Positions 57,200 through 64,000 of a stretch of 64,000 bases of DNA are shown here, piece after piece. Below the pieces are notes generated by a model, which had not been told where the DNA came from, ran no database searches, and saw nothing but the letters and a program-made list of their open reading frames with translations. Numbering within the stretch: position 1 is the first letter of the stretch; each line of letters opens with the position of its first letter. The position numbers were made by a program, and so were the translations under genes. The stretch spans positions 16,109,718-16,173,717 of the forward strand of contig CP099840.1 in assembly GCA_030062745.1 (NCBI GenBank). The letters are read 5' to 3'. Origin of the DNA: Capitulum mitella. Lineage: Eukaryota; Arthropoda; Thecostraca; Pollicipedomorpha; Pollicipedidae.

Positions 57200-58097
57200 G
57201 ACATTTTGCTCTCAAAATTTTTGGACTCGGTGATATCAGTTATTTTGTTCCAAAAAACAAAATTTCTACCACGCGCACTCATCCAGCTCCTTTATTATAC
57301 TAATGATTAATGACTAATGATATACTACTTATTAATGATTTTCATGGTTTATGGCATATTAAAGATCTAATCTATCTTTATCTAACATAATGTAACGCCC
57401 TTTCCGTTAAATTAATGTAATGTTTCTAAAGCTTCAGTTCCGGTTGCAGCTGTACAAATAAACCTGAGTGTGCGCCCCATGAACATCGTCCTCAATACTG
57501 GCACACGTAGATAATGCGAAAATACGCCTTACCTGGTGTATGCTCCCATTCCTTTAAACCGTATTCTCATCACGAAACAAAACTAAAATCCTAACATTGC
57601 ATCAACATCTTAAGTTTCCTTGAATGTGCTACGACATCTCTACCTCTACGACATATCTACCACTACACCCAGGTAAAAAAACAGGAATTCTAATTTACCG
57701 GAACAGTTATTCCCACTTCCAGCCATCGAATCTGAATTAAAAACCACCATTCTTCTAAGGATACATACACCCTTAAATCTGACAAGCCTAATTCGACTTT
57801 CACGTGGTCAAGATGACAAGGTCATTCTGTTCAGGCACTGCAACATTTGTCCACACATATCATCTCTTAGTGGAAAGAAAATCATTCCACTCAGCATGGG
57901 TGATGAGGTTCCACACATGGTTCTCAGGAATATGGTATGGTTGCCACATCTGCAACAGCCTTGGTTAAGGATCACGTCACGCACGGTCAAAAACGGTGCT
58001 TGGCCTGCTTCTGAATGTGCGCAGTCATTGACAGAAAGCTACAAGGGAACGTGTTGTCAACAACAAACGGTCCATTTATAACGTGCCCTGAAATTAA
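57200..58097. other. Unassigned DNA
   Basis: Frames on both strands at 57808-58081 overlap and cannot be assigned. No RNA gene is seen. Confidence 0.35.
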
Positions 58098-58367
58098 GTG
58101 GTCAAAGGCCAAGTGCCCGTGCCTCAGCAACGCCAGTCCACCCAACCTGAAGTTAACTCAGCCTCAAACGCACCGCGACATCCACCAAACCTGCACTTCA
58201 AAAGGTGGCAGTGCCACCAGCTGGTGGGCCGTTTGGAAACTGGCTATGAAGTTACACTACCAATGACCTTGACAGGACGCCAAGCCGCAGGGCTCCAACT
58301 ATGGGTAAAATACGGCTCAGCAGAAGCAGACAAGCGCCTCCGATTTGAGTGGATCCCGGTTGCTTAA
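58098..58367 (+). CDS. Unrecognised open frame ending near a TTAA insertion site
   Basis: The 89-residue frame contains KRWQCHQLVGRLETGYEVTL and ends in RFEWIPVA, reading like a globular protein tail. Seven bases after its stop a TTAACCC element end begins (58374), so sequence may once have run on. I do not recognise the family. The start is uncertain because upstream bases could be intron. Confidence 0.35.
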   Translation: MVKGQVPVPQQRQSTQPEVNSASNAPRHPPNLHFKRWQCHQLVGRLETGYEVTLPMTLTGRQAAGLQLWVKYGSAEADKRLRFEWIPVA

Positions 58368-58373
58368 CCCTCA

Positions 58374-58425
58374 CCGGACGTGAAGGCGGGAACTACCGCC
58401 TACACGGAGTTTTCTAAGACTGCTG
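58374..58425 (+). repeat. Left end of a fourth TTAA-type element (family D)
   Basis: TTAACCCTCACCGGACGTG begins at 58374, followed by the palindrome GGCGGGAACTACCGCC, the same layout as the other TTAA ends. No right end was identified. Confidence 0.4.
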
Positions 58426-60228
58426 GCAAACGCCAAGAGCCTGAGATTTGTAACAGCTGATTTTATATCTTTCCGTATCTTCTCAAAAAATACAAAAAAT
58501 GTTACCAGCGCCCGTTTCACTACAGGAATACATTCTACGAAGGTGGCATATTCAGTCACTTTTGTACTACATATGACAGATTTCATTTCACCAGCTGTAG
58601 TGAATATTTATCCCGTTCAAAGTATGACAGTGCGAAGCGGCATAGTATCCCGCTTTCGGAATATTATGTCTGGCCTGTCATAATTATTCCATTTGGTCTG
58701 CGCACTGCCGAGGTTGAGGTGGCGCGGAGTACGCCACTTTTGCTGGCATATGGCGCGATTCTTGTTGGTGTTCCAGAGATTATATCGGTGTTGCGATTTA
58801 TTTCTTTCGCAAAAATAGCAAGCTCATTAAAAGCGTTTGGGCTCTGGATGATGATGATGATGCAGTTATTGCATAAGCTGCCGGAGCTGAAGCAGGTTAT
58901 TTTAAGCATGTTATGAAAGGAAATCACGAAAACAGAACAAACCTTTTCACTTAAACACTTTTCTTTTCTAGCACTTTCAGAACAGACTCAGTGAAAGATA
59001 TTGGGTACTTCTAAAACAAAACCAGGCTAAGATCTCAAAAATTAATATAAGATTCAATCGAATATCGCCGACATCCAGTAACTCGCTGTTTTGCAGGTGT
59101 TCAGGAATCCAGCTTCTTTCCCCTCTTCTCGTCGAGGAAGGCTCCCATTTTCAGTAGTGAACAGAACTGTTTGTTTTTTGGCTTCTTTTTCCAAGCATCA
59201 ACCAGGCTTGACCATTAGCGTTGAAGTTGTGAGCACACTAGTTTTGTGTCAAGTCATGTGTCTCGTCAGACGTCAGTCGGTTGTCCGTGAACAGAACTGA
59301 CCTTGGCAATGAGTTGAATTGGCCGCCAGATAAAAATAGTGCCGCACCGTTCAATCAGCGACTGCTCGTGGAGTGCATGCGCGAACCACTTTCTTGAATA
59401 TATTCCTAGAGCGAAGGCATACTTATGGTAGCGGTGAAACGGAATAGTTCTCCTGTTATAACTTGAATGAGATAATATGCCAAACGCTGATGGGATACTA
59501 TTCATTTGATGAAACGGACCACAGGTCAGCAAGCCAACTTTCCAGATCAAAGTTTTGGCTTCTTTCTAAGAAGTTTAACGAGAACCGGGTTAGTTTTTTA
59601 TGTAAGATTGTTTCAGCGTATGTTTGACAACACATCAGGCTTGGAAGCGTCAGTGATCTTTCAAAGGACAGCCAGAGGTCACCGACCTTTTATGACCCCA
59701 AAGTGCATTTAAAGAGGTAAATGTCGGTGCTGATTTCAATAACGGCAGCGATTTTTGCCCTCCACCCTGTGTCCTTACATCACGAGACTTTTCATCCTCT
59801 TTTACCTACCTTTTCTCACCAAACCTCTATACTGTGATATAAAGCATGTTTTTTGGCACTTCCTACATCATTAAAGATGATAATGATAGCTGGCCTCTCT
59901 TCGGCCTGACCTTGACCCGGACAGGCAAAATAAAAATCGCTTAATGCAAAGGTTGAACAATTTTAAAACCAAGTCACTCAAAAGGATGGCTTGTAGGCAC
60001 TTCTGCCAAAAAACTACGGTGGCGGCGAGGAAGGCAAATGGCATAATATCCTCTCGCAGTGACCTGAGACGTTATGAGATGGTCTGAAACGATAAAACTA
60101 GATGCCATTTGAATCAGAAGATGACGAGCTACACGTTCTTGTTTGCCTCGTCGCTCTATCCCAGTTAGGAACAAAATAATGGGCAGGAGGGTAAGGGTGG
60201 CAAACGCCCCCAATCGTCGGGCGCGTAG
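58426..60228. other. Unassigned DNA
   Basis: Short frames (59091-59300, 59506-59712) match no known family. A GATG-type short repeat lies at 58848-58863. No RNA gene is seen. Confidence 0.35.
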
Positions 60229-60414
60229 ATGAAAATCCTTACGCCCGGCGAGAGTTTACACACATCTAATCTTTTGCTCCAAGAATGGCAACAAATCGAG
60301 CAAAAGAACCTGAACCACAGCAGTTTAGAGCAGTGGCAGGCATACATTCGCCGTTACCAAATAAACAAGCCTAATTATATCAACACTACGGAGCATCATA
60401 ATGCTTTTTGGTGA
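60229..60414 (+). CDS. Small unrecognised open frame
   Basis: 61 residues (including LLLQEWQQIEQKNLNHSSLE) start at an ATG and end before TGA. The composition is natural-looking with an amphipathic helix, but I know no homolog and see no splice or promoter evidence. Confidence 0.2.
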   Translation: MKILTPGESLHTSNLLLQEWQQIEQKNLNHSSLEQWQAYIRRYQINKPNYINTTEHHNAFW

Positions 60415-62669
60415 AAATACGGACCACGGGTGTCACCAGGAAAAAAACTTTTACACTCCACTTTGTCAAAAGGAACCAAACACAGCAACGCCAGCGCACA
60501 ACCATCCACCAGTGTTACCTGCTGCTGTAGTCTATCTTTGACCCCAACTCCAGTTGATATTATGAAATGATTAAGGTTATTAAGGTTAAGGTTAAGGTTA
60601 TCTTTATCTTGAATGGATTCCCTGCCCTTCTTTCTGCACGTGTCCCATGTCTGGAAGCAACGCCTTATCAAACGCTGTGCTCGGTTGGACACCTGCAGTT
60701 ATATTCTTTTCCTCCACCCCCATACGCGTTCATTATGCCGCCGTCACCGTGTTCATAAGTTTCCTTCCATTTTGTCATCATGTTACTTTCCCGAATGCGT
60801 AATAGCCCGGGTTCCAGAAGAATGCACATATGTCATCAAGGATAAAGAATAAAGGACTAATATTGAATATGAACATTTCGGCAGGCCTAAAGCAAACACA
60901 TCGTCGTATGGAGAAGGGTACCGCTGTCAGATGAAGAGGCGGAAGGGCTCATGATATTTTCGCTTCGGGTCAACACCTAGTTCTGTCGAATTTTTTTACG
61001 CATTATTCTGGTCTATCCATAGTGCCAGTCCAATAACTCAAGCAAGCGACTCAACGACTCAAAGAACCATTGGCAACTCGTTAGCGACCAGGCATGGCTA
61101 TGGAGACGGTCCTGCCCGCCAGCACTCCAAATAAGCAGAGGGAGTCGGCACTTATACTCAACATTGGTTTCAACTACGTTAGAAGCGAACGGAACTAAGC
61201 CTTTTTTGCAACTGGATAGTGATCATATCAACATTTCAAGCCATCGCATACATTTCAAAACTAACGCATCCATTGCTTACATTTTGATACCAAACCTAAA
61301 ATATTTAAGGGTAAAAATGTTATGCCATTTTGAGATAAGCTGAACCAAGGTCAGGACGAAACAATGCTAACACTGCTATGGACGCGTGCTCCCCATTGCG
61401 CCTAACGCAAGACCGACTGGTCGCATTTTCGGGGGGGGGGGGCAAGCAACTTTTCAGGGAGCCCTCAAACGGCGTAGGCCCCCTCCGGAGGCAATGGGCC
61501 TCCATCGTCAGCACCATTAATAGAATGCAAGAAAAGCTTAAATTTGAAAATATCTGGGATGATACGCGTGGGTGCGTGCATGCGCATGTGCATGCATGCG
61601 CAAGCGCCCAAGTACCTGCTTGTGCGCGGACTACGCAGATATGCTTATAGCCAAAATATGGTGCAAAATAATGTTACATCCATCTCCACATTGTTTGTCT
61701 CACAATCTGCGATCTCGGTACCATATCATTCGGGCTACAACTTGGCTTGCCTACAGTCTCTAGACCTGTCCTGGCCAGGTCCAGACTAAATATGCGTAAA
61801 GTTTTTTTTTTGAACACGGCCATCGGAAGTTAGGACTCTTCATTTTCAATTGGCCCCTAAATCCACCAATGGTTCCTGTACCTTCCTAGATGCCCATGTA
61901 CATACGCTGAGGGACTCTGGACTTGAACAGGGGCCCACTAGCGTACCTAACGGAGATGGGATGGGGTAGGGGTTTTAGGGCTATGCCCTCCCTCCCGCTT
62001 CAATTTTCTCATTTATTTACGTTTGGGCCACACTGCGGTTGAATTAGGGTGTCCAGATCTCAGGCTGAACATAAATATGCCAGCCCGAGTCACCTGTCAC
62101 CTGCTTTTAGCCTTCCATCCAATGATTTAAGGAGGACTAATACATACTAATCAATCTTTCGGTGCGTCAAACGTCGGCTTTAGCTATGGTCCCACGACAG
62201 ATGATCGCAGGTCACTGTACTTAGGCAGACCTAATTGACCGTCCGTCTGGAGCTGTACAATGCTTTTCCACTACTACTCCATGCTGAAAGTGGATTCATA
62301 TATATTTTGGTGATATCTTTGGACTAAATCTTTCACCTAGTAACCGTAAATTTTAGACAGCTGTTGAATTCTACTAAAAACTACAAAAAGTGATAGGTAC
62401 ATGCTCTGTTATCGAGTAATATAAATTCAATAAATGTAGTGATAGATTTCCTCGAGTCTTCATCTCTCCAATGGCGCATATGCAGCGGTGTAACTTTTTG
62501 GTTTTCAATGGGGTTGCACTTGATGACATCCCTTGATAAACTAACTTATCACCATTTTTTTCTCCTCGGATTTGGCCCACCTTATTTAGCATTCCAGCCA
62601 AAAACCTCGGCCTTCAGCCTTCATGTACTGACAGCAGGAGCGGGTCCAAGGGCGCTAAGGCTGATCACA
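60415..62669. other. Unassigned DNA with small simple repeats
   Basis: AAGGTTAAGGTTAAGGTTA at about 60584-60601 is a short hexamer tract. A G run lies at 61431-61442. No gene is recognised. Confidence 0.35.
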
Positions 62670-62694
62670 CCCCCCCCCCCCCCCCCCCCCCCCC
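62670..62694. repeat. Poly-C run
   Basis: 25 consecutive C residues immediately before the satellite array. Confidence 0.95.
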
Positions 62695-64000
62695 TTTAGG
62701 CCTCAGGACATCAACGGGGCCCCGTGTGAACTTCACCGGGTCTCTGTGAAAACCTGACGGGTTCCTGATGCGGTCAGGGGGCTCCGGGAAGGTAACATAA
62801 CCCCTGATACGGACAGAAGGGCCTCTGAAGCTCCCAAACGTCCCCCGAAATCACGACAGGGCCCCAACACGGCAGACTGCCCCTGAGACCGCCAGAAAGG
62901 TCATAAGGCCCCTGAGACGGCCAAGATGAGGACTGAGTTCCTAGGACGGCAGAGGGGCCCCTGGAAAGACATAGGAGACCCCAGTGGGTTTCACGGGCCT
63001 GTGTGGAAGGATGATGATTCCTGTGCAGTCAAAGGACCTCCGGGAGGGTTAACGGGACCCTGAAGCAGCAAGATGAACCCTAAGATCGATAGAAGAGCCC
63101 CTGAAACTCTCCAAGGATTTCTGGGCCCGCAAGAGGATCAACGTAAGTACGAAAGGCCCTTGAGCCGACGGCCCTCAGAGGGTGCCCAGCACAGCACAAG
63201 GAGACCCTGGCCAGCCAGACGGCTCCCCTGAACGACGATTCATCGGTAAACTCCTCAACCTCAAGAGGGGCCCCAAATGAGCTATACTGGTTTTCTTGGA
63301 AATCTGAGGGGTACTTGATGTGTTAGGCAGGCTTCTGGCAGAGAAAAGCTCCCCCTGAAACTGCCAGTGAGCTCCCTGAAGCGCCAACAAAGGCCCCTGA
63401 TATGGCCTGAGGGGACCCAAGACTGCCAGGAACACAATGTACCATATATAACAATGTACCAATGTACCAATATGTAACAAAGGAAGACCCCTGATTGGGT
63501 CATGGAGACCACCGGAGACGTAAGAGGACCCATGACACAGCACAAGAACCCTGAAACAGCTGAAAGGTCTTTTTTAACTGCCGCTTTAACTTTAACTGTG
63601 AAACATGTTCCCCAGAGACGACACGAGGGGCACCTCCGACGACAGGGGGTCCACTGAGACTGCTAGAGAGGGGCCTTTGGGACTGCTAACTAACCGTATC
63701 TAACCTTAAGGGCCCCTGAGACGACCAGAGGGGTTCGTGAAACTACTAAACTTTGGGACGTCCAGACAACTCCTGAAACGGCCCAAGAACCTAGAGGATT
63801 GCCAGAGGCGCTTCTGTCAGAGCAGAGACTTATGGAAGGCCCTTGTTATTGCCTGAGGGGCTGCTTAGACGGCAAAATGCTTCAGGGATGACAGAAAGGG
63901 CTCCGAGATGGCTCAAGAGTCTCTGAAACTGCCACACGGGCCCTGTTCACTGTCCAGTGTGTCCCTGAAACTGCCCAAGGAGCGCCTGTGACGCCCCGAT
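62695..64000. repeat. Degenerate satellite array, third copy (opposite orientation)
   Basis: Variants of GGCCCCTGAGACGGCCAGA recur about every 20-30 bases to the window end. This is the reverse complement of the core in the arrays at 22.7 and 28.2 kb. Short CAATGTACC repeats lie near 63440-63470. The array continues past the window. Confidence 0.7.

Noticed and set aside
60570..60605. AAGGTTAAGGTTA tract as a telomere repeat
   Set aside because: Only about three units, interrupted, and not the TTAGG of most arthropods.
1..64000. tRNA, rRNA genes and CRISPR arrays
   Set aside because: I looked for tRNA arm motifs and conserved rRNA words and saw none. Regular repeats here are satellites and microsatellites, and a CRISPR array is not expected in animal nuclear DNA.

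Overview
The window is nuclear DNA of an invertebrate animal, most likely an arthropod. It is intron-rich and repeat-rich. The host genes I recognise have metazoan orthologs, one has a TATA-like box plus a TCAGT initiator at arthropod spacing, and the transposon families (L2/CR1-type LINE, gypsy, Penelope-type, Tc1/mariner, TTAA-flanked elements) are those of invertebrate genomes. I cannot name the species.

Two host genes can be supported, both on the minus strand. LARP6 (12144-14021) is one uninterrupted coding exon with La motif, RRM and C-terminal SUZ-C/LSA motif, and it has a recognisable promoter just upstream. UTP11, an SSU-processome protein, runs from its ATG at 56424 to at least 35640 in six coding exons (224 residues, all phases consistent). 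Its short last exon was not found. The UTP11 introns make up most of 35-56 kb and are filled with transposons. A few open frames inside or beside them look protein-like but are not recognised (51.1-51.9, 55.6-55.85, 58.1-58.38, 60.2 kb).

Layout: 1-1085 is a TTAA-flanked, AGGTCA-rich element (family A). 1086-6175 is a decayed gypsy-type LTR retrotransposon. 8.2-9.2 kb is a LINE fragment (endonuclease to early RT). 6.9-7.5 and 9.2-10.3 kb are AGGTCA-rich repeat DNA. 11.3-14.3 kb is LARP6 with its 3' region and promoter. 16.5-18.4 kb is a large fold-back repeat. 19.86-20.8 kb is a head-to-head inverted pair derived from a Penelope-like GIY-YIG endonuclease. 22.7-29.3 kb is a composite of satellite arrays, a 0.5-kb inverted repeat pair, a family A copy and the broken remains of a widespread uncharacterised invertebrate protein family. 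30.0-30.5 kb is a family B fragment. 31.7-34.2 kb holds three CRE/CCAAT promoter-like repeats and a GGGACA-type repeat tract. 35.6-56.4 kb is UTP11 with nested A and B elements, a LINE 3' end and a Tc1/mariner copy. 57-62.7 kb is poorly recognisable, and 62.7-64 kb is another satellite array.

The most unusual theme is a set of short elements bounded by TTAACCC ends, as expected for piggyBac-type insertion. They carry G-run/C-run palindromes just inside the ends and an exceptional density of nuclear-receptor half-sites (AGGTCA/TGACCT). One family A copy has a perfect DR1, the full family B copy has an everted repeat, and a related region has four half-sites at exact 10-bp spacing. A second oddity is a 30-bp copy of the UTP11 exon 4/donor junction sitting beside the broken edge of a family A copy within UTP11 intron 2.
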